Source: Auriscalpium vulgare (lineage: Eukaryota > Basidiomycota > Agaricomycetes > Russulales > Auriscalpiaceae). From it: a stretch of 64,000 nucleotides of DNA. Position 1 is the stretch's first letter. Each line of letters begins with the position of its first letter. The stretch lies in assembly GCA_019915015.1 (NCBI GenBank), contig JAHBBC010000016.1, positions 1,054,001 through 1,118,000 on the forward strand, in the 5' to 3' direction. This document shows positions 47,745-59,124 of the stretch, piece by piece. The notes under the pieces are model-generated. The model ran no database searches. It saw nothing but the letters and a program-made list of their open reading frames with translations, and was not told the origin of the DNA. The position numbers and the translations under genes are program-made.

Positions 47745-50156
47745 TCAGCACGACATCCCCGTCTCCTCCAAAAGGCGCTCACAGTTCAGGAACCTGGACA
47801 TCCCGATCATACAACAACGTCAGTCTGCGATCACTACTATCTCGGTTCTCAGTGCAGGCAACATACCAATATGTCGGAATCAATATCCTGAAAGACCCCG
47901 GAAATCATGTCAGTTCTTGGTCACAGAAGGCAAAAGCGGCCCAACGGAATCACACACTTGTTCCGCACGCTCAGCGTCATTGTGAAGTAGGCCGAACGCC
48001 AAAGAAGCCACGCGACACGCCCGGTCTCTTTCGTTTTCGGCCCGCTTTCGGCCTTGCTCCTGTCGTAGATTGCTTTCCTGTGTATCAGTAAGAAGGAGCG
48101 TTCAGCAAGCTGTGCCAAGTAACAATTTAGGCCATGCAAAGCGCACCAGTCACCGATGTAAGCAAGTGTACCAAGATTCTGGAATTCAAAAGGTTCGGGC
48201 GACTCCTTCTCTTTCACAATCTTGTTCAATTTCGTTGAGACATACTTTCCCTTTTGATTGGCAACTGTGACCGGAAGGCGTCATATAGCATGTTCGTCAG
48301 AGGTGAAAACCAAGCGGACGGGGTAAAGCCTACCTTGCGCCGTTGCCGGCAGCACAGGGCCATCGCTTCTCGCGGCGTCTCCGATAGCGTACACATCCGG
48401 GTCAGGTGTTCCGTCAGTGCGCAGCACGTTCAGGTGCTTGTCCGTGATCAAACTAAATAGGGCAACAAATGCCGGACACAGCAAAGTCAAGTCAATGAGA
48501 TCGCCATGTCATAGCACCGGAAACAGGGACGTGCCTCTGGGTCTTCTCGTCCTTTTGAATGTCGGCGATCGACTGGATGAGGGGATTCGGTGCCAGTCCA
48601 GTGGACCAGACGAGAAGTCCGAAAGGAACTGGATACGTGAATGTGGGAGATTAGGGTCAGCAGATATGCGAGGAGTTATATGCGTGCCTTCGCCCTGCTC
48701 TCGGACATACATCCTTCCCTGTGTAGCTCGTTAGTAAAGCCCGCGTGCGCAACATATCTAGATAATCGTCGTTGCTTACGGATTCAACCTTGTCGACATG
48801 ATGACTTGTCAAAATGGAAATGCCGTCGCGTTTAAACTTCTTCTCAGCGTACCTGCGCGAGCATATCAGTGATGTTATATGCAAGTAAGGACGACGATGG
48901 ATAGCATACTCAGCGAGCCCAGCGTCAAATGACCCGAGGATTGTAGGTGCAACGTCGTAGAGTGTGATCTTTGATAGGCGCGCCAGTGATGGGAAACGTC
49001 GCTCCATGTCCGTTTTGATCAGGTCATGCAGTTCAGCGGCAAATTCGACGCCCGTCGGACCGCCGCCTGCAGCAGCCTCAATCAATACAAATATCAAAAG
49101 AACCATTGAAAACACTCACCCACGATACAAAAGTTGAGGAGACCACGCTTCTGGATATCTGACACTATGGGTTGATTTGCTTGCTCAAAGCCTGAACCGC
49201 CTGCCGTCAACCTAGATGTACTCCATAAAGTTTAGCACCACGAACATTCCAGCACCTTCATGCGGATGGCGCGTGCGTCCTTCACGTCCTTGAGGAAGTG
49301 GCCATGCTCCTTGACGCCGGGAATCCCGAAGGCTGCACGCACACGTCAGTGAGATGATGACAGAATTACCCAGGACAGGACCTACTCTGCGAGTATGCGC
49401 CGACTGCGATTACCAACTTGTCGTACCTTACGGAAAACGGGGTTCCCGCGCCCGGATGGCTCGTCATTTTGTCATCCGCTTGGGGGGGCGAAGACGACGG
49501 GGTCGCTGACATCTGCAATTTTTGCGAAGTGAGCCAATAGCACGCTGCGTTCATAAATTCTGCCAGCTACGTACGCATTCTAAGGTTTTACGTTTGAAGT
49601 CAATTCGGTCGCACCATGCTTGATACGAGCGCTGAAGCAAAATGAGAGGGCTTCGGAAGAGAAAAAACTTCAACTACTCACCGCCGCGGGAGAGTACCGG
49701 CTCACCTTCGATATGCATTAGAAGTTATTTCCAGTGTTAGGCTAGTTGCTCACCGGCTCCATCGCGCACCTGAACTCCAGGGTGCCGACCGCGCAGCTCG
49801 CAAGCAAAGGCGTGAAATTGAAGTAGTCTGTGGGCGAGACGAGCGAGACATCTTATGACACCAGTAATCAGCGCGTCGTGCAGATACGGATGCGACATTC
49901 AGTAGGATTGGAAGTGCCCTCGAACAGGTTTACTTGTCGCTCGCGTGACAGAGTTGGGAGTACGAATGGGATACGCACTCCAGCGCTTCTTGTCAATTCT
50001 CCTAAGTACTTCATACCCTCCCCAACCCGAGCCCAGAATGACGAGGCGCTGCTTTTGGCGCGATGCGGATGCAGAGAAGCTGCGCGAGCTGAGATGCAGA
50101 GGAACGGAAGGGATGGCACCTCTGCGGGCGACGGCCAGATGAGGAGAGCGCAACAT
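47745..50156 (-). CDS. alternative NADH:ubiquinone oxidoreductase (NDH-2), mitochondrial
   Basis: A rotenone-insensitive, non-proton-pumping NADH dehydrogenase of the inner mitochondrial membrane (NDE/NDI type). The start at 50156 is the first family-consistent ATG and opens a mitochondrial targeting sequence ([13 protein letters not shown], then [12 protein letters not shown]). More than ten short exons follow. The FAD motif is [16 protein letters not shown]. Next come [20 protein letters not shown], then [20 protein letters not shown] and the NADH motif [16 protein letters not shown]. Further on are VYAIGDAA and GTLAYIGD, and the membrane-anchoring end [18 protein letters not shown] with ILIPTYWFLN. 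No EF-hand insertion is visible. The last residues after YWFLN diverge from the usual short FGRD-type ending, so the final exon is less certain. One acceptor is AAG (before the [10 protein letters not shown] exon). Confidence 0.9.
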
Positions 50157-51009
50157 GAGGGAGGTTGAATGGGAGAAAGCAAGTCGTTTTGGGGGCAACT
50201 ACTTAAGAACTCATTCCTTGGACGATGGCTTGAATGATGACCGTTCCGGGACGGCGTCATAGTTCGTTCCGATCCACCCGGTGGTGACGGAAGAACACGG
50301 ATGAAACCCACCGGCAACATCGTTTTTCAGCTCTTGCTCGACATTTCCTGGAGGCCAGAGACGCTGGAAGGCAGTATGAGCATGCACCAAGGCTTGTCGT
50401 AAGAGCGCGAACGAGTCCTGGGTCCAGAGGTGTTCTCGGCATCTCCCGGTCGGCCGATGACTTAGAGTCGCTCCTCCGCTCTTCGTATGTCTGTCCTCAG
50501 GCTGGTGACACCGTCCACGCTCCGGTCAGCCTCGCGCATGCCAAGCTCTCTGCCTTCCTGCATCGCCCGCATTGTCCGGTGAACCTGCGGATGAGAGGAT
50601 GTTGCGCGGAACGGCATCAAGTCCGCGCCGACCCTCGTGTCTGACGCCGCGGCACGGGAGCCCTCTTCGTTCTGAACTCATGCCCCCATCGCTCACAGGG
50701 GACTGCCAGCTCTGCAATGCTTCTGTCAGTCTGGAATGTTTGGAATCGTGACGTCGCAAGGACTGGTCCTGCCCCAAATGTTAAGCTCTTTGCGCTGGGC
50801 CCATACTTGCTCCGAACGTGTGCGCACGGGATCGGCACCAGGTGTTGGCTTCGGAAATCCGCCGATGTCTTCCGTTGGGACCATGGTCTGGCATATTCCG
50901 ACGCTCCTCTCTCGTGGACTTAAAAAGGGCTCTTCAGAATTCGGGGGTCTGCATCCCCAATCCGCCTTCTCACACCACCTTCGGCTCTACATACCCATCC
51001 GCACCATCC
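50157..51009. other. divergent promoter region of NDH-2 and opsin-related genes
   Basis: About 850 bp shared by two divergent starts. An AGGGG stress-type element occurs near 50697, which would fit an HSP30/MRH1-like gene downstream, but a five-base match is weak evidence. No coding sequence is supported. Confidence 0.35.
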
Positions 51010-51972
51010 ATGTCTTACATTCCCCAAATCTTGAACCACGCGCTGGGCAGTAACCAGCCCAATGCGGAACTCCACCAAAGCACGGCCGGCTCAGACTGGC
51101 TTTGGGCGGTGTTCTGCGTCTTTGCTCTGTCTCTCTTGATCTCGTTGCATTACTCCCTCCGAGTACGTTCCAAGGCCATATTTTTCGGTTTTCGTTGATC
51201 TCATGATTTTCACAGCGCCCGAAGAACTTCCTTCTCCACCAGCTGGCGATTATCATTTTGACGACTTCGTCGATTGCCTACTTTTCCATGGCGTCGAATC
51301 TCGGTCAGACGCCCATCGTCGTGGAGTTCGATCGCGGCCGCAGCGGCCCAGTGACGCGCGAGATCTGGGTACGCATGGCTACCTGTGCATCTCTGTCACC
51401 GGCCTGACCTCTCAATGCCTGTCATCCAGTATGTGCGGTACATCCAGTGGTTCATCAACGCGCCTTTGCTCCTTCTCCTCATCTTCATCGGCACCGGGTT
51501 TCCGCTTGGAGACACCTTCACGGTCCTCTTCCTCGCGGATACTGCCGTCATCGCTGGGCTCGTCGGCGCCCTCGTCCACTCGACGTACAAGTGGGGCTAC
51601 TACACCTTCGCCGTTTTCGCCCTCTTCTACGTCTTGTAAGCAGCCCGCACGTCGTCTCATTATACGAGTACTGAGATGTCATTCAGCGGTCACCTGGTAT
51701 TCAACACCGGGCGCAGCACGTTCCCCACACGCACAGGGCGGACGCGTGGTCCCTTCCTGTTCACCGTCGCCTACCTGGCATTCATATGGTTCATTTACCC
51801 CATCGTTTGGGCGCTGTGCGATGGCAGCAACGTCATCTCACCCACTGGTGAGGTGATTTGGTACGGCCTGCTCGACATGCTCTCGGGCCCTGTCTTCCTG
51901 GCGTTCTTCCTCTGGTCGCATCGCGAGGTGGACCTGGCCGGCGCCACGCGCTCCGGCGATGTCAAAGCCTAA
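51010..51972 (+). CDS. opsin-related seven-helix membrane protein (HSP30/MRH1 type)
   Basis: A plasma-membrane protein of the fungal opsin-related family. Four exons (51010-51162, 51216-51368, 51430-51635, 51687-51972) give 265 aa with seven hydrophobic helices. Helix 1 includes WLWAVFCVFALSLLISLHY. Helix 3 has YVRYIQWFINAPLLLLL, matching the conserved retinylidene-protein helix. Helix 7 reads WYGLLDMLSGPVFLAFFLW. In light-driven opsins the residue four after the helix-7 Asp is the retinal-binding Lys; here it is Gly (D-M-L-S-G). The protein therefore should not bind retinal covalently, which is typical of HSP30/MRH1-like stress proteins rather than pumps or sensors. Confidence 0.87.
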
Positions 51973-52425
51973 TGTATATTGATGACTTACTATGTTCTGC
52001 CACTTACTTCCTTACGCCTTATGGTTCGCTCCGATACCAAAATGTCTCTAGCCACGCCACGCTCTTATTATTGCCCTTTAATACGTCTGATATATCCTGG
52101 ATTCCCGGCCTTTCTTTCATTATGTCGGTGTTCTATTACTGTACTACTGTACTTGATTATCCGATCTGCTTGCGCTACATGATACAAATTTCACCGGATG
52201 CTTTCGAAGTTCGACATTTCCTCGTCGTGTCGTCTCTTGAGCCTTTTGTCCCGGCAGGGCCAGGCTTGGGGATACAGCGCCTGGAGCGTTTTCCTCGACT
52301 ATACGACGTGGATGTTCGGGTCCGATAGTTGCGTTCTATAGCCCCCGAAACGTTGCCTCTAGCTCCACATGAGACTGAACTCTGAAGTCACCTGCAGCAT
52401 TCTTCCCATGGCGCGAGGTCCTGCG

Positions 52426-53769
52426 TCAGCAAGACGTAACACTCGCTCTGTCGAGTCGCCCGCGTTTCTCTTGCTCCTCCGCCACGGTGGCTGTCCAGTG
52501 AAGCAAGGCCTCCGCGTCCAGAGTTTTCTGACGCTTAGCCGGGGGTGCTCCAGTTTCCTCCTCACCCACGCGCTTGCGCTTGAGGACGCGGGGTTGTGGC
52601 TCCCCGCTAGGCTCAACCCTGCCTCCGACCACATCCAGATCAGCAGTTCCTGAATGTTTGGAGGATAGCTGCGGGTCAACCGGCTGTGGAGAGTCACCAC
52701 CCGCGTGATTCTGACTCTTTTCTTCCTGGTGGACCTCGTGAACGGACTCCTTTTCTGAGGGGTACACAGATCTAGAGTCCTGTAACCGCTTGAGCTCCGC
52801 TTCTTTGCGTGCCCGCCGACGCCGGTGATGTGCCTTCAGTTTGATCTCGAAGTTCCACTCAGCTGTCGACAACAACTCGACCCCGTCCAACGGCTCAGGA
52901 AAGGGCACACTCGGAACCGGAGCCTCCCGTACGGGTGGCGGTGACACGGGCGTTATGACGTAGCATGGACACTCCCGCGCTGCTGCCCCATGCTGCTGGT
53001 CCGCCAGCGTGCGCATATAGGACATCTGCAGCAGGCCGTTGATGTTTTGCACGGATACGGACGCTTCCTCCACAATACGCAGCTGCCGCGTGACGTCGGA
53101 GTACTGCAGTGCGGCGACTTGGGATGAGAGGATCTTGACGTATTGGGTGAGTGTTTCTGTGATGCGCGCGGGGTAGAAGGGCGGTGGCGTTGGAGGTCTC
53201 ATTGGCGTTGGAGGTCTCGTGACCTCTTTCTGGTTGAGGGAGGAGTTGTGATTGTCGGATTTCTGGGCTATGTCGGCTGGAGACGGCGGCAGCGGGCCTT
53301 CTTGGAGGTCCCGTCTCTCCATGAGCATCGCGTGCACCTCGTCCTCCCCGTCGGCGCTTTCCTCCCCGTCGACACTTTCCTCCTCATCGAGGAAGGAATC
53401 GTCATCGTCGGCTTCCTGGGCTATGTCGGCTGGTAACGGCGCCAGCAGGCCTTGTAAGGGGTCCTGTCTCTCCACGAGCATTGCGTGCACCTCGGCCTCA
53501 GAGCTTGTCGAGCGCGCGTCTTCATCCACTTCTTTATCTTCGTAGGCTTCGTGATAGTCCGTACCATTCCAATCGTATGACGTGGATGGGCCATAATCAG
53601 GGGACGGGGCGTTGACAAAGCCGCTCCTCTCCTCGAACGATTCGCCAAGTGCGAGTTCCAGCTCGCTGCTCCCGGACTCCGGCTGCGGCCCGATCTTGTT
53701 GGTGAGAAAGCGCATGGACGGCAGGCGGGAAAACGATGGAGTCAAATAGGCCTGCCTTGAGGCTCGCAC
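52426..53769 (-). CDS. acidic/basic disordered protein with internal duplication, probably nuclear
   Basis: A single-exon gene of 447 aa with no recognised family. An ATG at 53715 (MRFLTNKIG) is an alternative start. The N-terminal half carries a tandem duplication of about 45 residues: EVHAMLVERQDPLQG with PLPADIAQEADDDDS, and EVHAMLMERRDLQEG with PSPADIAQKSDNHNS. A central helical segment (ITETLTQYVKILSSQVAALQ, SYMRTLADQQHGAA) could be a coiled-coil. The C-terminal half has basic stretches AHHRRRRARKEAELKRLQ and a bipartite nuclear signal LKRKRVGEEETGAPPAKRQK. Function is unknown. Confidence 0.65.
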   Translation of the reverse strand: MRASRQAYLTPSFSRLPSMRFLTNKIGPQPESGSSELELALGESFEERSGFVNAPSPDYGPSTSYDWNGTDYHEAYEDKEVDEDARSTSSEAEVHAMLVERQDPLQGLLAPLPADIAQEADDDDSFLDEEESVDGEESADGEDEVHAMLMERRDLQEGPLPPSPADIAQKSDNHNSSLNQKEVTRPPTPMRPPTPPPFYPARITETLTQYVKILSSQVAALQYSDVTRQLRIVEEASVSVQNINGLLQMSYMRTLADQQHGAAARECPCYVITPVSPPPVREAPVPSVPFPEPLDGVELLSTAEWNFEIKLKAHHRRRRARKEAELKRLQDSRSVYPSEKESVHEVHQEEKSQNHAGGDSPQPVDPQLSSKHSGTADLDVVGGRVEPSGEPQPRVLKRKRVGEEETGAPPAKRQKTLDAEALLHWTATVAEEQEKRGRLDRASVTSC

Positions 53770-54381
53770 ATGTCTCTTATACCGGAGGTCCTTGTATGCA
53801 AAGCGTTGTCCCTGTAAATGGATACATCAACGCAACAAAAACAGAGAATAATGTGTACATAAGGACCTACCTACCTTATAGTCGAGGGCGGGCCTAACAA
53901 AAGATTCGGAGAGGCTGTGCACCCTTGTCGTGTGGGCGCTTGTTTTGTTTGATATACGGGGACGACAACAGAGGTTAACAAGACTGTTGCTTAACGTTGT
54001 CGCCAAAGGCTAGCACGTAGCCTGGAACTGTTGCAAGGACGGACTCCTCGGTTTGTCCACTATCAGCAGTCTTCGTCGTCACCCCTTGCACGTCGCGAAA
54101 GCATCCGAGTGTCCAGTCCTGCCAAATACTGCTCGCGGGGTCTATGGCCAGGTCCAAAGCAGCTCAGTCACAGAATCTCAACACAGGGCAGATCGAGCAG
54201 ATCGACAAGAAGTATCAGTGGAGGCGGCCGGCAGAAGATAGTGATGCACATACGGAGCGGAAGAGAGATGCCTCAGTGGGCCGTCCGTCAACAGCATCGT
54301 AGAAGCGTTGGGTTGAGGGTAAACCGGGACAGAGAGGCTCCGCAAGCGAGACCGTGATAAAGTGTAGGTGCCGGTGCCGAC

Positions 54382-54753
54382 ATGGGCGGCAATGCGATGA
54401 CGACGGATACAGTAACCTCTAATGTTCCTTGCGCAGACGCAGACGGCACGGAGATGAATTCGAAGGCCTCCAAAAAGCATGAGGAGTGGGCGTGCTTTAA
54501 GAACGAGACATCCATGTCGCTCGTAAGGTGGGTCTTGGAACAGTTCCTGGAGGTGATGCCATTCAATGAGGCCGATATGAAAGCGGCACACGTACCTGTC
54601 ACTTGTGCAGAGCACTGCATGAAATACGCGCGGATAAGGCAGGATATAGTTCTTACGGGAAAGCAATGGCAAAACCATGCCAGCGCTGACCGGAAGCAAC
54701 ACTTAACGACATGTATCCATAGTGAAGCCGCAAAGGCAATCCATAAAACATAA
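54382..54753 (+). CDS. small open frame, 123 aa, doubtful
   Basis: The frame is uninterrupted and has balanced composition (SKKHEEWACFKNETSMSLV, WVLEQFLEVMPFNEADMKAA). No promoter, homologue or splice support was found, and the opposite strand is also open across part of it. Listed as possible only. Confidence 0.2.
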   Translation: MGGNAMTTDTVTSNVPCADADGTEMNSKASKKHEEWACFKNETSMSLVRWVLEQFLEVMPFNEADMKAAHVPVTCAEHCMKYARIRQDIVLTGKQWQNHASADRKQHLTTCIHSEAAKAIHKT

Positions 54754-54780
54754 AACGCGACTATCGTCCTGCGATGTATA

Positions 54781-55504
54781 TCAACACCATCCAGCCAACG
54801 CCACCAACGCGAATAAAACGAGAAGACCGGATGCGGCGGATGACTGCAGCGTCGCAGAGTTCGGGGTATTAGACGAGGGCGCTGGGTTGAGCTCCCCAAC
54901 AGACGCCGATGCCGCGTTTGACGAAGAATCAGCCTGTTTGCTCGTGGCGGCTGGCGAGATTGGTGTCGTGCTCGTTGTGAATCCGGCGGAGCCAGACGTG
55001 ATGGGGAAGGAGGACGGTGGGAGGTCTTTACAATAGAAGCAAGTCATAAGCTTTGCAGCAGGAAACTTGACATGATAGATACGCACTACTACAGGTGAAC
55101 AGGAGCATAGACTCTGCACGGGGGTAATCGGTGCTAGAGCAGGTGCTCCGGAGGCAGGCCTCCCAAGTCGTAGTCACGGCCGAGTTGTGGCACTGGCAAT
55201 CCGTGTCTGTGACACCACATCCGTTGGGGACTGCAGCCTGTGCTAAGCACAGAGCGTAGCAAGTGGGATCGCTGCCGGCGCCAAATCCTGAGATGATACT
55301 GGCGGAAGTGTCGATGGTGAAGGAGTAAGTGGCACCGTAGCCGGAAGTGGTTGTCGGTGGGGAGGGAGTGAGGATGACGGTGCTGGTGGGCTCGACTAAT
55401 CCAGCTGTCCTAGTCGCTGTCGCCTCGTCCGTAGTGAACTGGGAGAGAGCGTGTCGCACGCAAAGAAGGGGAAGTAGAAGGAACGTAAGCGGTGGATGCC
55501 GCAT
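54781..55504 (-). CDS. CFEM-domain protein, GPI-anchored type
   Basis: A secreted cell-surface protein of the CFEM family, often linked to heme/iron uptake or wall function. Two exons (55504-55087, 55025-54781) give 220 aa. The signal peptide is PLTFLLLPLLCVRHALS. The cysteine pattern is DPTCYALCLAQAA, NGCGVTDTDCQCHN, EACLRSTCSS and a final Cys in LLFTC, giving the eight CFEM cysteines. I chose the GTGCGT donor because it retains the eighth Cys. A Ser/Thr-rich spacer and a hydrophobic C-terminal tail (SGLLVLFALVALAGWC) indicate GPI attachment. It is divergent from SYF2, with 439 bp between the two starts. Confidence 0.82.
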
Positions 55505-55943
55505 GACAGACACCGGTGGTATGTCGGTATCAGGTATCAGCCCGTGTACGCAGAGCAATAAGAAATGAGATGCCTTTGGCTTGTTGGGGGGGATGAAAAA
55601 TGTGAGCGAGGCCTGAGCGAGGCTGCGACAATGCCGACTCGGACTCACGGCGGCTACATAACTCCCCGACGGGTTCCTGAGCCAATACATCAACCCATGA
55701 GAACCGTTCAGAAATCCAGAAATGCAGCTTAGCAGAGCTTAGCAGTCGACGAGCGAACGAAGTACTACTTACTAAGTAGAGTCCGCATATGTTTCTGAGG
55801 TCTTGTCGCGACACGGTCTGGGCAGCCGCTGTGCCTTGCAGGGCAGCGCACCGGAGTTTGCCGAGCTACGCTTGAGCTTGAACTCAGGCTTGACCTTTCT
55901 ACACGCGTCTCCTCACTCTTGCACTTTCAATCCTTCCTCAGCC

Positions 55944-57099
55944 ATGGCAACCCCATCAGGATCAACGCCAAAGAAGAATCCCTACACTGATGCGCCGCCA
56001 CTCGACGATGACCGCGAAGAGGACGTCGCCGAGGCGGCCGACGAGGCTGAAGAGTTTCAGCCTGAAGACCCCAGGAAGGCGAAGCTGCAGGAGCTGCGGG
56101 CCAGACTGGTCCGTACTGTTCCCAAACTTCGTCTTCTTTTCGCTGACAGGCTTTTTAGAGAGCATCCAAACTCGCGAACCGCGCCTCGGTCATCGAGGAG
56201 TCCTCAAAGCAAAAGTCAACGGTGCGGGACCAAGCGCGGCTAGAAAAACAGCGCAAGCTCGCGGAGACCCTGCGCCTCAAGGCGGATGCGGAGGAGCGTG
56301 GGGAGGATGTCGAGAGGGCAAAGAACTGGGAGTGGACCATAGAGGAAAACGACGAGTGGGAGAAGAAACTGGCGCGGAAGTCGCGGAGAGCAGATTTCGA
56401 GTTTCACGGTGCGTGCTCTTGCTCTTACCTTCGTGTTTCTGTCAAGCTAATATTCAGACTAGACGACTCGCATGCCGCACGGCGGAAGTACAAGAAGGAT
56501 GTAGACGCGCTGAAGCCTGACCTGGAAGCGTACAACCGACAGAAGGAGATCGCCTTGGGACTTGCCCCGGGCACTCTCAAAGATGGCGCCTCATCGTCGT
56601 CGATCACAAATTTCGACCCTACACAAGGCTCGAGTTCGCAGGTGCGTCTGACGTTGCTGCCTTTTACACGTTACTGACCGTGATACTTCTAGATGGTGCC
56701 GACGAGTCACCAACAACAGCTGGCGGCTGAAAGCTTGTATCGCGATGCCAACAGCTTGCTGTACGCTGACAGCAAGCCAAGCGAGGATGCGATTGACAGA
56801 GTCATTGGCAAGATCAATAAAGAGTGCGCCTTGTCGTCTATGAACGATTACTTTTGCTAAAGTCAGCGTATCATCTCCAGCATCGACAAGAAGCGCAAGT
56901 TCTCAAGGAAGCGCGCGAACGAGGACGAGGGCGATATCACGTATATCAACGAGAAGAATCGCGTCTTCAACAAGAAGGTTCGTACCCTACTCTGTCTGTC
57001 GTACCGCTCTTATTTTAACCTGCGATATAGATTGCGCGGTATTTCGACAAATATACCACCGAGATTCGTGCCAGCTTCGAACGCGGTACAGCTCTTTGA
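55944..57099 (+). CDS. SYF2: pre-mRNA-splicing factor SYF2
   Basis: A component of the NineTeen/Prp19-associated complex in the activated spliceosome. Six exons (55944-56108, 56159-56408, 56463-56641, 56693-56823, 56863-56977, 57031-57099) give 302 aa. Family landmarks are the helical KLQELRARLRASKLANRAS, the WEWTIEENDEWEKKLARK block, HDD-type ARRKYKKDVDALKPDLEAYN, then SLYRDANSLLYADSKPSED and the C-terminal core AIDRVIGKINKDQRIISS, EDEGDITYINEKNRVFNKK and IARYFDKYTTEIRASFERGT. The intron before the QRIISS exon uses an AAG acceptor. Size and order match the family, and both ends look complete. Confidence 0.95.
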
Positions 57100-57357
57100 C
57101 TTGTCTTCCCTTACATTGACACTACTGCTTGTATGTACATTACTCCATGTGCCTGATCCCTCTGACTAGCACATGGACAACTTCATCATTGCAATGTTTG
57201 CATCTATCCAAGTGGCTACTCCGGTAGCTTTAATTTAGGACTTGGCACAGTAGTGACTGCGCAAGGGCTTGCCAGTGAAGCGGCCGTCGCCGCCGCGCCA
57301 GTTGGGATCCCATCCGAGCCCGCGCATTCAGCCTCCTGTCAGCCTCCATCTAAAACT

Positions 57358-58356
57358 ATGACTACTTCAGCCAGCAGCGCCAAGCGCCTCCTCGTGTACA
57401 CCGGGCGCGTCCCAAACGGCTTCAAGGTGTCCACCTTCCTCGAGGAGCTCAAGCTCGCGTACGGTGGGCCCGACTACGAGTGCGTCACACTCTCCCCCAG
57501 CGGGGTGCTGCCTGGTGCTGCCCATTTGGTAGTGCCCACTACCTCTCATGGCCATGCTTTAGAACCTACCCCATCGACATCTCCACGAACAAGCAGAAGG
57601 AGCCGTGGTTCATCCAGCTCAATCCGAATGGCCGCATCCCGGCGCTCACTGACCGCGGCCGCAATAACTTCACCGTCTTTGAGTCCGCCGCGATCCTGCT
57701 CTACCTTGTCAAGTACTTCGACAGTGAGCAGCGCTTTACCTTCGACCAGGAAAAGGAGGCGGACGACTACAGCGAGATGCTGCAGTGGATTTTCTTCGCG
57801 GTACGCGGACGCGCGTTTTGAATATCAATCTTCGAGCAGCATTGACGTGTTCAGGACATTTTAAGCACGGAGGAGTGGGTCCGATGCAGGGGCAGGGTAT
57901 GCGCCGTCTGATCTGACAGTAGTGTCACTGACCGTCCGACTCACGGTGATTTAGCTCGCCACTTCACCTTGGGCACCAAGGAGGACATCCCTTATGCACG
58001 CCGACGTACGCGCGCACTGCTTCCTCAAACTACTGCTGCGATCTGATTCGCGCAACAGGCTATGTTGACGAGACCAAGCGCCTCTACAGCGTGCTCGAAA
58101 TCCGCCTGAAGGACCGTGATTACCTCGCTGGCCGTGGGCGCATCGCGGACTTCAACGTTTTCCCTTGGTGCGACCGCTGCCGCCATCATACTCCTCCGTG
58201 CCGCTTAATGTCTCAATACGCAGGGTGCGCCGGCACAGCCCTACAATTGCGCCAACGCTCGATGAGTGGCCGGGCCTAAAGGCGTGGGCTGAGCGCCTCG
58301 CCGCGCGCCCGGGCGTGCAGGCTGGCTTGAACGTCCCGCCGGAGGCGAAGAAGTAA
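57358..58356 (+). CDS. glutathione S-transferase, Ure2p-like
   Basis: A cytosolic GST of the fungal Ure2p/GTT-like class, conjugating glutathione to electrophiles or acting as a peroxidase. Six exons (57358-57479, 57563-57800, 57866-57896, 57955-58005, 58059-58167, 58224-58356) give 227 aa. The thioredoxin-fold half has [35 protein letters not shown] and the glutathione-contact [15 protein letters not shown]. The helical half has [38 protein letters not shown] and [15 protein letters not shown]. The first active-site position is an Asn (PNG) as in Ure2-like proteins, rather than Tyr or Cys. A longer in-frame start at 57253 exists, but 57358 fits the family. It lies 258 bp downstream of SYF2. 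Confidence 0.93.
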
Positions 58357-59124
58357 ATTCGAGGAGGGATGCATGATCGGACAAGTAGACAATACTGTGT
58401 ACGAGGGTACTTAACAGTATATGTGAGAGATACACATGCGTGCGCACCGCGCTGGACAGCAGTGGAACGAAGTCGTTCATTTTACTCTCAAAGAGAGCGT
58501 CACGGTGATGGCCAAGGTCGAGATCTTGCGACCCCGCAAGTGACAGCGTAGCAAATACAGTCGATATTGGGGGAGATATATGGGACGTAGTGGAAGACGC
58601 CGGGGAACAGCTACTCAAGATCGTAGGCCGACGAGTAGGACAGGACAGAAAGGGTATGATCGCATGCTATCCGCAGGGGTGAGACGAACTAGAAACCTGG
58701 GCAGCAGAATTGTTGCACTGGTTGGCCGCGTCACCTGGAGAATGGAGTCAGCGAGATGTTCAATTGCTAGAGAAGTAGCGAAGAAAGATCAGTATTGCAG
58801 AATGAAGTCAGCAGATGGACAGAGTCCATAAGACTGTTGAGCTTGATATTTGTGATTCGTGGATCATCACCGAACAGAAAGCAGTTCGAGGGTCGAATGA
58901 TGGACGGTGCAAACTCACTGATCTGTTAGTATTCGGTGTCCAAATTGTACGGATTGACGGCGAGAGGCATGTGGGGGCGACGAGCGAAAAAGCGCGGCGG
59001 AAAATATAAAGGACTGTTGAAACTCCGATACGGACAAAGCCGACTGCAATCAAGATCGGCATGCGCGCATCCGAGTACGCATCTCGCCCTGTAGTACCTC
59101 TTCCAGAAACCTCAGCATAGGTCG
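58357..59124. other. intergenic region
   Basis: About 770 bp between GST and UPF3 on the same strand. An AAATATAAAG element (about 59002-59011) probably serves as the UPF3 TATA. No gene is supported. Confidence 0.45.

Noticed and set aside
54288..54899. A 203-codon minus-strand frame with hydrophobic segments
   Set aside because: Its hydrophobic stretch looks fortuitous, there is no promoter or splice support, and it overlaps the better-supported end of the CFEM gene.
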